From the NCBI RefSeq assembly GCF_003573695.1, contig NC_039358.1, forward strand, positions 153,998,920 to 154,062,919: 64,000 bases of DNA, written 5' to 3'. The notes below the pieces were generated by a model, which was not told the origin of the DNA, did no database searches, and worked only from the letters and a program-made list of their open reading frames with translations. The stretch's first letter is position 1. The number at the start of each line of letters is the position of its first letter. This document shows positions 45,607 to 56,646 of the stretch, one piece after another. Source of the DNA: Papaver somniferum. Lineage: Eukaryota > Streptophyta > Magnoliopsida > Ranunculales > Papaveraceae. The translations under genes and the position numbers were made by a program.

Positions 45607-47708
45607 TATGGCATCACTTTTAAAATATCGTAAAATTCTGAACATTAGGAAAATGAAGTTTTATCTTCAACTCATAAAATTTCATATTCTTCTCTTACTT
45701 ATTTATAGGTATTCAATTGGTTAAAATCATTAGTATTATTTTCTTTTTGAAAGATTGTTATTAATAAATATGTGAAGATATCCTCTAAACATATGTTTAG
45801 AATTACATGTTCACCTAGAGAATGTCTAACTTTTCTTCATCCGCATCATCCTCACATCAACGGGTTGGAAATGATTTTTTATAAATATTGTTGTGTATTT
45901 TAGGTGGATTAAGATTTTTTCGTCACGCACGTTCCATCGAAAAAGCTCTTAAAAATATGAGTTTTCATGCTGGTAAATAAACTTTTTTACGGATTTTCTT
46001 TTCCTTCTTTGATCAATAAAAAATGTGGTGCTAACGAGTTTTGTGTTTAACTCACTAATGTTATATTGATAATAACTTAACCGCCATATTTGCCCTGAGT
46101 GCGTTTTGTTAATCGTCTTTTTTTTGTTGCTGATAACTAGCCATTTACTTCGTAACTACTAAAGCTAGCATAAGAGTGTGTTTGTTCTTTTGCTGACTCG
46201 GCATATGAGTCTGATTCGGCTCCCGACTTAGCTCGAGTCCGTTGTCAGATCGTTTATTTTTTATTTGAGTCAGAGAATCAAATATCCCTGATTCACATAT
46301 TTTTAAGTCAGGTGAATCAGATATGACTCAAAAAACAAACATACTGAATCAGATCCAGATGAATCAGGTGATATCAGTCAGATTCAGACGATTCAAATTA
46401 GTTTTAAAAACCCAAACAAATTATAAGCATTTCTATTATTTGAATAAAAAAAAAATACCCACCCGTGTCAAATCAGCATAAGATTGCCGTATGGGTTTAG
46501 TGAAACTCATTCACTCAAACGTATGAACATAAACCAAAGTTGGTTATCACCAATCCAGTAACAGTACTCGAATGAATGAGTGGGTAAAGCTTATTTTACA
46601 AATTGATGTTTTTGCTAATAAAAAAAAATGACATTATGTGCGAAAAAAAATCTTTCTTTTTTTGTGCCAATAATTCATAGCGAACAACGATCTTGATACT
46701 TAATTTAGTTTGTACCTAAATCAAAAATTAATACTCCAACAATACTGAGGCACCATTATATTACGCATCGTTCCATTACTTGATATGGTAATCATAGATT
46801 CACAAGGACGAAGTTAGTTCGCTTGTGGTGTATATCTACTGATACAAAGTCACAGCAAAAGGGGTAATATTGGAAATTGAAATCGAATTTAATAAACTAA
46901 AGAGGGGGAAGGCCGGGGTATCCGAGGCGGGCTCCACGTGAGGAAGGACTGACATGTCATAAAACAAAAATAAAAAAGAGTCAGTAATTTAACGAGTACA
47001 CGAGACAAGGAGACGAAAAGAGCACGAGAGGAAGTAGAATTAGAAGTGGAGATAATAGAGATGGCGCACAGTTCATGGCCCATAGGGAGTGACATCGATA
47101 GTTGAGCTCGGTTATACAAAAGATGGTGAAAGAAAAAAGAAATGGACGAAAATTGGATGCTTTTTTGGATCTAAATCTTGTTTTAATGATTAATTAATTT
47201 GATTAAGAGCTACTTAATCTTATTTGTAACTTGGTATAAGTATCTTCTCATGTTCCTTCAAAACTTTAATAGTTTTCTTCAATCGATAGATTATGGCACT
47301 TTTTCTGCACAGGAACAAAGATATGGAAACTGTCCAACAATTTTGATTTGTTAGGCCTGATTTTTGTGCTTTCATTGTAAGAAAAAAAAATTGACTTTTG
47401 TGTAAAAAGCAAAACCGAAAAATTACTGTCTTTTTAAAATTTTATGGGTAAGTAATATATTATCACAGAAGAGAAACATTTAAAATTTTATGGGTGAACA
47501 ATATATTATCAGAGAAGAGAAACATGAACACCTAATACAAACAGACCAACAAAAAAATAAAAAGAACAAAAACACACACGAAATAATCACATACAACAAG
47601 CTATAACATTGCATGTTTGAGATATCATAACCTATAGTATACTTAATTTTTGTGAATCAACTTAGCTAAGGTTAATGATTTATCATTGGAGGCATGATTT
47701 TCTATAGT
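45607..47708. other. Non-coding stretch
   Basis: No gene is supported. A cluster of GACTCA/GATTCA-type heptamers at 46195-46400 is listed separately. The remainder is AT-rich intergenic sequence. Confidence 0.4.
46195..46400. repeat. Cluster of TGACTC/GAATCA-type motifs
   Basis: At least twelve variants of TGACTCG, TGATTCA, TGAATCAG and TCAGATTC in both orientations within about 200 bases, bordered by TGTTTGTT on the left and AACAAATTA on the right. It could be a small hAT-type MITE with sub-terminal repeats. Borders are not certain. Confidence 0.45.
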
Positions 47709-47716
47709 GTCCAAAC
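47709..47716. repeat. hAT target site duplication GTCCAAAC, left copy
   Basis: Identical to 52544-52551 directly after the element. Eight bases is the hAT size. Confidence 0.95.
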
Positions 47717-47729
47717 CAGGGGTGCACAG

Positions 47730-47890
47730 GAACCGAGCCGGACCGATGGACCGAACCGGAACCGATGGAACCGTACCTGATTTTGGACCGAACCGAGGTA
47801 CAGGGTACAGGTACCGGTCCAAAATATAGGAACCGAGCTCTGGGGGTACAGGTACACGGTCCAATACAAGAACCGTCTCGTACCGGACCG
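47730..47890. repeat. hAT left sub-terminal motif cluster
   Basis: Repeated ACCGAACCGG, GGTACAGG and CCGGTCC forms, matched by an inverted-style cluster at 52375-52530. Confidence 0.8.
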
Positions 47891-47961
47891 AATTCCCGAA
47901 CGATTATGACCGTTAGATTTAGGGGATAAGGGATCGTGTCAGTCGTTGGATTATAGGGGGG

Positions 47962-47968
47962 TATATAA
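47962..47968 (+). promoter_or_regulatory. TATA box of the hAT transposase gene
   Basis: TATATAA about 245 bases inside the element. The pyrimidine-rich leader with TTTCGCCTCTTC starts about 40 bases downstream. An intron in the leader is likely (donor TTTAG/GTAAGT at 48323, acceptor TTTTTGCAG at 48612). Confidence 0.5.
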
Positions 47969-49596
47969 GCTAACATTAACTGGTTACTTGGTTAGGGTTT
48001 CAGTTCTGTTTTTCGCCTCTTCTGTGTCTGAGTTCTGAGAAGGAGAAGAACTTCTTCTATCTTCTCTGTTAACCTTCACTTCAAAAGACTAAACAACTTG
48101 GAGATTGTCTTCGTAGTATTTTCCCTCACTGTGTTTCTTCTCATCGTTCTCATCCACTCATACAGGTTCAATTTCATTTCCTTACCAACTATTATATACC
48201 CAGCCATGGAAATGGAGAAATTAGTAACCCCAAACATTTACCATTGATTCTTGTTCTGATTCTAAAATCCCGCAACTCATTATTCAATTTGTGGATCTCA
48301 AACCTGCTGGAACCAGATTTAGGTAAGTGTTTTTTCTTTTCTTTTCAATTATTATTTTTTTGATTGAAACCATTTTTGTTTCATTTTTCATTTCTAGGGT
48401 TTTTTTCAAATCTCTAACTATGTCTGATATAAAATTATTGTTTTGAGATATGGGTGTTACTCAAAAATGATTATTATTGCTAAAGCTGTTCGATTCAGTG
48501 TTTCTGGTTATTTAGGGTTTGAGAATCTTGAGATGTCCTTTGATTCATTAGTCCGTGAAGATGACTTGAACCGTCTCGTGTTTGACTAATGATACTGTTT
48601 ATGTTTTTGCAGCCTTACACTATAAACAGTGCCAAAGTAATCTTCTTGAACCCAAGGCCTCAGACAAGGGCTTGCAAGGGTTCCGCCAATATTTGGTACA
48701 ATTGTGAGTTTATGACAGAATTCTCCAAGAAAAATATCACTTCTGTTCAAGTGAAATCAAGTGAGTTTGCATGCCTATTCTCAAAACAATGAAATCATAT
48801 CATACAAATATGATTTACATGCCTTCTGTTAGGGGTGTTTCCCAATTGTCTATAGTTGACACCAAAATAGCAGTTTACATGCCTTTTTCTTATGGAACAG
48901 AATTCTTCTGTGAATCACTGAATCTGTGATTGATATTAACGGATTGTTGTTTTCTCTAGCGAGTAGCGGCTTAAAGGATTTTCTTCATCTCCCACCAAAC
49001 CTTCATAGCGAGTAGCGGCTTAAAGGATTCACTGCAATCACCGTAAGATCTTTTTCTTCTTCATATGGATGTTGTTTCTTTTACACTTCTGAAACTAAAT
49101 CTATGCTTTTAGTGTTCTGTCACATTTTTGGATGATTTTTTTTGCTTTTAGATCTTTGATTCATGAGCAGTAGTTTAGCCGTGAAGATGGAAATGCTATT
49201 CTAAAGCTAGGGTTACCTAAAAATTTCTGTAATAGACTAATAGTTGTTTTTTAGTTTTGTGAATGCTGATAAAATGGTAACATGGGTGTTGAATTTGACT
49301 CTGAGTATTTAGTTTACCATTCTTTTGATTGAGTTAGTTTAAAGGCTATTTTAAAATGTTTTTTAATTACTGAGAGGACGAATCTGTGAACCATACATGT
49401 TTGTACAACCACCCAAATGAGAAATAAAAAAACAGGTAACTCCATTACTTATTACATGTAATTCTGGAAATGTGTTGTCTATTATAATTCTAATTCCACT
49501 GTAATTCAGTTGAGTTCTTATTTCATTTCTTGTTTGATTTCATTTCTTGTTTCATTTATTGTTTCATTTCTTGTTTCATTTCAGTCATAAGCTGGC

Positions 49597-52125
49597 ATGG
49601 ATGCATCAAGTCAAGCTCATGAAATAGCTACTCCTACACCTACAACTGCTACACCTACCACTGCCACAGATACAGTTGTTGGATCCTCAATGCAACCAAC
49701 AAATGAAGCAGCACAGCCAGAGACAGCAGCAGTAGATGTAGAAGCTACTTCTACTCAAAAGGGTGGTAGTAAGATAACTTCTAACGTTTGGAATTATTTC
49801 AAGAGGTTAAATGTTCAAGATGCTGCATGCAATTACTGCAAGAAGGTGATAAAGGCTCATACTGGAAAGAATGGTACAAGTGGAATGTGGAAGCACTTCA
49901 ACAGATGCAAGCAGAATCCTAACAAGCCAAGGCCAAAAGGACAACAAACTCTGACATTAAATCCTGCAGCACTGGGTGAGGATGAAGGTCAGTTAGTCTG
50001 TACTAATTTCAGTCAGGATAAATGTAAAATGGCAGTTGTTGAATTTATTATAATTGATGAGATGTCATTTAGAGCAGTTGAGGGTGAAGGTTTTAGGAGA
50101 ATGATGCATGTCTTAGAGCCTAGATTTGTTGTGCCAAGTAGAATGACTATTTATAGATGTTTATTAGACATGTATGTATTAGAGAAAGAAAAGTTGAAAA
50201 ATTACTTCAAGTCAACCAAGCAGAGGGTTAGTTTGACAACAGACACATGGACTTCACCAAACAATTTCAACTACATCTGTGTAACAGTTCACTTTATTGA
50301 TCAGCAGTGGAAGTATCAAAAGAGAATTATTATGTTTTGTGAGGTTAGTGGTCACAAAGGAATTGACATTGGTGAGATGTTAGAGAAGTGTTTGTCAGAC
50401 TGGGAGCTTAAAGATGTGTTTACTGTCACTTTGGATAATGTGAGTGCCAACAAGGTAGCAATGGATTATTTGAAGACTAGTATTGTTTCAAAGACAGGGG
50501 CAGAAGAGAGAGCTAAGTACTTGCATGTAAGTATATGTATATGAATATGAGTCATATGACTTATTTATTTATTTTACTTTCTACTTATTTATTAAAATAT
50601 CTAATACTTGTTTGAATTCACCTTTTCAGGTAAGGTGTGCAGCTCATGTACTTGCACTTGTGGTAAAAGATGCTGTGAGGGTCTACAACAAATCAATTGC
50701 AAGAATCAGGTCAGTTGTCAAGTATATAAAAGGTTCTCCATCTAGGTTGTCTAAGCTTAAGCGTTGTGCAAAATTAGTTGGAATAGAGTCTAAGGTAACA
50801 TTGATATTAGATGTTAAGACTAGGTGGAACAGCACATTCTTGATGCTACAGGCTGCAGAAGTGTTTGAAAAAGCATTTATTAGGTTAGAAAGGTATGACA
50901 AGGAATATCGGCAGTTGTTTTATTACCCAAAACAGAGTGAGAAAGATCTAACTGATGCTAATGATTTTGATATTGATGTTAATGTTGGTGAAGAAGAAGA
51001 AGAATTTAGTGAAGAAGAACAAGAAGAAGTTGAGGTGACAGGGAAGAAGAAGGCACAAAAGAAGAAGAAGAAGGTAGTAGTGAGGAAACCTGCTCCATGT
51101 GAAGAGGACTGGATCTTTGCCAGAGGACTTGTCAAATGTTTGAAAGTATTCTTTGATGCCACTGTTGCATTTTCAGCCTCGACTAAGGTAACAACAAACA
51201 CTTTCTTATGGCAATTAGTTATCATATATGAGCAACTAGTTGAGTTTAGAGATAATGTAGATGAAGATCCTTTTATTGCTACTATGGCTGGAAAAATGTT
51301 TAAGAAGTATAACAAATATTGGGGTGATTATGCAAAGATGAACCCTACAATCTTTTTTGCCATGTTGTTAGATCCTAGAGAGAAAGAAAAAGGACTACAA
51401 TTTGCTCTTGATCTCTTGTATGGGAAGAGTTCTTCTAAGGTTGAATCTGTTATGAAGCTTGTTAAGTTGGATTTTAAGATTCTATTTGAAGAATATAAGG
51501 ATGTTTATTCAGTTCATGAGGAGTCAAGTAGTTCTATCCAGGGACAAGCCAAAGCAGTGGTAAGTAAACCAGTGACAGGGCCAAGTCGTATGAAAGAGTT
51601 GATGTCAAGGAGTAAGAGGTTCAAGAAAGGCCCAAATGATGATGAGGGAAAAACAGAGTTGGATAAATATTACATTGACGAGTATGAACAAGGTGAAGGA
51701 GAAGATGATGAGGAGGAGTTTGACTTATTGGGTTGGTGGAAGACCAACAGTACAAAGTATAAGATACTTGGACATATGGCTAAGGACATATTAGCCATTC
51801 CTGTGTCTTCTGTTGCCTCTGAGTCTGCTTTTAGCACAGGAAAGCGAGTCTTAAGTCCTTGTAGAAGCTCTTTATCTACAAGGACAGTTGAGGCATTGCT
51901 TTGCACACAAAGCTGGCTAAGGAAGCCAATACAACTTGATCTTCTATCTGATTACATACCAGATGATGATGTTGAAATTGAAGAAGGTAACATATTACAT
52001 TATTACTTGTGTTTGGCAGTAATAGATATAGTCTAATGGTTACTAACTGCTATTATTTATTTTTTGCAGCGTTACTTGGTCCTATCAACAATGATGACAC
52101 CACAAGTGTTGCTGACATGGATTAG
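49597..52125 (+). CDS. hAT transposase (BED finger, RICESLEEPER-like), 780 aa, three exons
   Basis: Exons 49597-50526, 50630-51986 and 52070-52125, with donors CAT/GTAAGT and AAG/GTAACA and acceptors TTTTCAG and TTTGCAG. The joined frame has 780 codons and no stop. A Thr/Ala-rich N-terminus is followed by a BED zinc finger (C78, C81, H100, C104 in CNYC...WKHFNRC). The RNase H-like core shows the first catalytic aspartate in TTDTWTSP (D216) and the second in TLDNVSANK (D280). CAAHVLALVVKD opens exon 2, followed by an acidic and Lys-rich insertion. The C-terminal hAT dimerisation domain includes DLLGWWKTNSTKY, VSSVASESAFSTGKRVLS and VEALLCTQSWL. It cuts and joins DNA at the element ends. A domesticated role is unlikely, because it lies inside intact ends. 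Confidence 0.9.
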
Positions 52126-52551
52126 AAGATCAATATTCAAGGCTACTACAGCACTGCTAGACTGCTAGTTGTTCTTTTATCAGATTTTCTCATTTTCAAG
52201 ACTTAGTGTGTGTCTGTGACTACTGCTACTTCTTTTTTAAGATTTTCAAGACATTGTTTGTTTGGTTTGCCATTAATATTGCTACTTATTAGTTGTTGCT
52301 TTGAGATATTGAAAAATAGGTAAAAAAGTAAAAAACATGGCAGTAGGGTTTTTTTTTTTTTTTTTCCCCTGAAATGGAACCGGAACCGGTACTGGTACCG
52401 ACCGGAACCGGCCGGTCCAAAATGGAACCGGAACCGAGGTACTCGGTACCGGGACCGGTCCATTTTTTTGGTACCGAAGGGTGTAAGGTACAGGTACTCG
52501 GTCTCGGCAAGAACCGAGCCGAACCGTACCGTGTGCACCCTTAGTCCAAAC

Positions 52552-53951
52552 AAGGTTAAAGATTAAAGATTTTCTGTAGTGTCCAAACAAGGCAACTAGC
52601 AAAGTTTTGGTCACCAATGATTTTCAAGATTTATTTTTTAAAAGGATCCAAGTATGAAGAGCAGTTGAGATCGCATGCGGAATTACGTGAAGGAGGTTAA
52701 AATCGACTCGAAAGAAGTTCCACACTTAACTGAAAACAATGCAACATCATGCAAATGGCTGGCAGTCTCTCCATCGTTGACACAAAGATAACAATAATTG
52801 ACCCGAACTTTCTATCTTCTTCTGCATGGCTAATCTCGAGGAAGTATCTTCTACTTCGAAACTGACCAAAGACCTTAGGGGGAAGATAATTCAACCATAA
52901 TCTTTTGGGATGCAAACAACATTGCTCGTTTTCATGGATATTAGTTTTTCCTGACCAATTATAGTGTTTTTTAACCGAGAAGATCCATTCCTGATGCAAA
53001 TTTTTTCGAATTCGAATGTCGTTGGCATTGTTTGGTTTTAAATTGTTGGTATTTAAAGATGTCGAGTGGCAGCTAGGTCAGATATAACATTATCGTCAAC
53101 TCGATGGGTAATGCCCAAGTTCCAATGCTGGGAGGTGTGGTCAAACACTTGAGTCATAGTTGAAGATTTGGTTTAAAAAGTTATTGCAAAAAACTGAGCT
53201 AAAGAAGCTCATCTTACCCGATTATCCTTCCAAAAACTTATACGATTGTTAACCCCTAGTTGAAACTTTCAATTTGAATTAAACTGAATAGAGAAGTTGT
53301 GAATACCTCTCTAAGTAATGAACCCATATATATGCTTAAGAGGGTCAAAATTCCAACCCAGAGGAGCTAGACCATATTTCTCTTCAAAGAGAATTTCAAC
53401 TGTCAATACACTTCAAAGGCCATTTCATGATAAATGCCATATTCATCAAATGTGAATTCTTAATGACAAGCCCACCATACTTCTTAGGTTTCTCTAACTG
53501 ATTCTAAGCAACTAATTGATACTTTTTACTATCTCCGTCGTCCTACAGAAAACTGTGCACAAGTCGGCCCATCTTTTTTATGACGTACATAGGAGCCAAA
53601 GAGATGAAAAGGAAACAAATGGGAAGACCGGATAGACTAGAGGTGTGCAAAGTTGATTTACCTCATTTTGGGATAAACTTGGACTTCCACGCAGACAAAC
53701 GAGCTTCAAATCTTTGTTTTATTTAATATTGGACCTGTATGGCTCCCCTAAAGGAAAACCCAAATAAGTGGTAGGCAATTTCCGAGTTGTTGATTAATGC
53801 GTAATTTACATGATTGTAGTGCCAAATTCATACTAATATTTGTTATAATTCTTGCATATTACTTGTTATTACTCTTGTTTTATTTTATTTGTCTTATGAG
53901 TCATCCCAAGAACAGGGAAAATGGTTACAAAGGAGCTAAGAAGTGAAGTAC
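52552..53951. other. Non-coding stretch
   Basis: No gene is supported. GATTTTCTGTAGTGTCCAAAC at about 52568 repeats the GATTTTCTATAGTGTCCAAAC found just left of the hAT, so the hAT landed in one copy of a small local duplication. 53730-53950 resembles retroelement flank sequence (AAGGAGCTAAGAAGTGAAG), without a clear border. Confidence 0.4.
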
Positions 53952-53956
53952 CCCAT
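53952..53956. repeat. Target site duplication CCCAT, left copy
   Basis: It matches 63168-63172 directly after the right LTR. Confidence 0.9.
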
Positions 53957-56646
53957 TGTTTTGGGGTAAAAACTGATCCTGCTGGAAATGGTAAATTTAG
54001 GTGTGCCGCCGAGAACGAATCTAAACCCTAAATAAATACACTTCACGGGAGTACTTTAGATTTGAGAGATCAATCTGTACAATCCTGGCTTAAACCAAGA
54101 AATGGTCGTTTCGATCTTGCTTCGGTCACAAAATGAAGGAGAAAGGTTGATCTTAGGGAGGGAAGCGAAGAAGCTGTTGAGATCAGAATGGTTAACTCTG
54201 AAGGTGTGGTTGTTTATGGCTTGTATCAGAATGTGAAACTTGCTTGCGGAGTGTAAGCTATAAGTTCTTGGTGTTTTCTGGATACTTGTGTTGATAACAC
54301 TTGTCGGTTGAAATAGGTTAAAAACTTATTTATACAAGTCATAGATGAACGCACCCTGATCTTATAGGAAGTGGAAGTAGTTGAGTGATGGAGAAGTGGG
54401 GATCGTGTAAAATGTTGAAAACCATGTCCCTACTATGAGAGGAAGAACGACCGGTTACACCCACTACTTCTCTGCTGCCACTAACTATTTGCCTTTCCTG
54501 ACACTTTCACGCCGTAAACCGCCATACCAATACCCTGATGAACATCCCCTAGTTTGTGACATGTTTGATGCCTCGAGTATTTTTGTAGAAAAATACGCAG
54601 CACGCTGCTGAGTAGGTCTTGCTTGCAAGACCTAATTATTCTGACCAATCACACGCAAGTTAGGCGGCGGGCAGTTATATGTGACAAGTCAGTTGTGAGA
54701 CATGCCGCAAGAAATAGCATGTAATGCTCTTAAGTTGAATAAATAGGTTATTCATGAAACCGATATTTATTGAATATTGCTTGTAATCAATGTATGTAAA
54801 ACATCGCTTTTAAACAAGAAGTTCAAAATAATAGATGCTCATGAAGCATCGTTGTATAGGGCTCGACTTGGTTGGTCGCGGAACCTAGTGTCTTAAAATG
54901 AGCGCGGCCAGCCATCTTCGCGCACCTGCCAGGGGTCGCTTGGGCAAGCTGAGGGTAGGCCGACCGCCTCTCATGGAAAAGTGACGGTCGGTGAGCACGA
55001 TGGCACCTTATTGGTCGCCAGAATTAAATCTAAGCCGGTCAATTTGGCTAGCCAAGTTGGATGGTTGAGATGATTTGTGGCAGTTGCATACTGCCGTTGA
55101 TTCAACTCAAGGTTTTTAAATCCGCGTGGCCGGCGCACTTTGACCGATAAGTTTGTGGCATTGCTGGCGTATTTGAGCAATACGACTGGTCGTGGGTATT
55201 GTTAAGCCTCCCATGAATACGACTGCGCCTTTCCTGTTGCTTGAAATCAGATCTTGGCGTGTCGATTAGGCTAGCGAAGTTGGACGACCGAGATTGCTTT
55301 GCGGCAGTTATATACTGTCGTTGGTCGACCTTGGGGTTTTGAGGCCGTGTGGCCAACCTACTTCGGTCTAACGGTTGGAAGCGCTAGTTGCTGGCTGTGA
55401 GCAATTCGATTAGCCAGGGTTGAAGGAAAGCCACCTGATGAGCATAACGGCACTTCATTTGTCGCTCAAAACGAAATCTAAGCCATCCAACTTGGCTGTC
55501 TAAGTTAGACGGTCGCGACGAATTTGAAATTGCCATGGCCTGTCTTAACTCGTTAAACCCTTTGATCAACAACGCAACTAGCCTAATTTTGGCCAACAAT
55601 TAGGGTTTTTGTTGGAGAGTTAGGAGAATTACGATTGGTTGGAATAGTAGTGAGACCGTCGGTGAACACCATGGAGCTTGTTTGGTCACGCTGGGAGGAG
55701 GCCAAGCTTGTTAAATTGGCCGGACAAATCGTGCGACCGTGACTGTTTTAAGACTGACATGGGTAGCCTATATTTAATTCCTTGAGGAATTAGGTGTATC
55801 GACCAGCCAACTTCCAACTTTAATTAAAATTGTAGGCTGCGCATTTAGAGCGATTTGATTGGTCGATGGGAAAGTGGGGTCGGACGACAGCAATGTGGGA
55901 ATGGTCGGCCAATGGTACGGTAGCGCCAGCTAGGGCGAACCGGCCGACGAAGTGGCGCGGCCGCGTTCCTTTTGCTGCTGCCTTTACCTGCCGCAATTCC
56001 TCTTTATTTCTTGTTTTTTAAACTTTTGGTAGGATTTTGCTCCTACAAGTCCATGGTGGATCAATTTCCTAGCTTACCTAGGTTTGGTCTCGACCAATAG
56101 GGTTCGAGATATTGAGCAGGCCGCAAAAACCTAATTTTTGTAAATTGGTAAAATTAGGTTAAAATTTTGAATTTTGTGAGCTGTCACAAAATTAATCAAA
56201 TTTGATGATTTCTGTGTGTTGGCCCAAAATCACTAATATTATTCTCAGAGAGCAGCGCAGCGTGCTTCCAAATAAGTACTTTCATGCAGATCTTAATCCT
56301 GACACTTCGGGAGATTCATGCTGCTCAGCCGTGAGCGAACATTAATTGTCATGTCATGTCAATATTAAGAGTTCAGTTGCGGAACATAGCATAGGAAAAA
56401 ATACTCAGCAAGCCATACATTAGTGAATAATGCAGGCGAGATATTAAATACACATTAGGCTCTATACAAGTGAACAATTCATCTAGGAGGTTGAGTTTCA
56501 AGAGCCGCATAGGCACTCATCAGATTTTAATATATTCTTCAGACTACTTGCGGAATATGGACATATCAAGGTCTACTATTTTTGACATCGGGTCAGCTAG
56601 ACAGACTTTTACAGTTTTCGCCCTAAATTAAAAACCACCGTCAACA
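53957..56646 (-). repeat. Left LTR of the 9.2 kb element
   Basis: The full-length LTR. It includes GGTCG/CGACC-rich sequence (54860-55960) that is far more GC-rich than the surroundings, and about 518 bases (55956-56473) that are missing from the right LTR. Confidence 0.85.

Larger units (their letters stand above)
47717..52543 (+). mobile_element. Full-length hAT DNA transposon (4827 bp), probably autonomous
   Basis: The terminal inverted repeats CAGGGGTGCACA and, inverted, TAAGGGTGCACA agree at 10 of 12 positions. The flanking GTCCAAAC duplication is perfect. Both sub-terminal regions (about 47730-47890 and 52375-52530) are packed with GGAACCG/CGGTACC-type motifs in both orientations, as expected for transposase binding sites. 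A TATATAA box, a 5' leader with introns and a three-exon transposase gene with no disabling mutation lie between them. The perfect duplication suggests a fairly recent insertion. Confidence 0.92.

Noticed and set aside
47643..47976. Minus-strand ORFs at the left hAT end (VPVPPELG and similar)
   Set aside because: They are translations of the sub-terminal GGAACCG/GGTACC motifs and appear again at 52203-52617. They are not genes.
50683..51315. Minus-strand ORFs inside the hAT transposase
   Set aside because: Shadows of exon 2, including its GAAGAAG-rich acidic part read in reverse.
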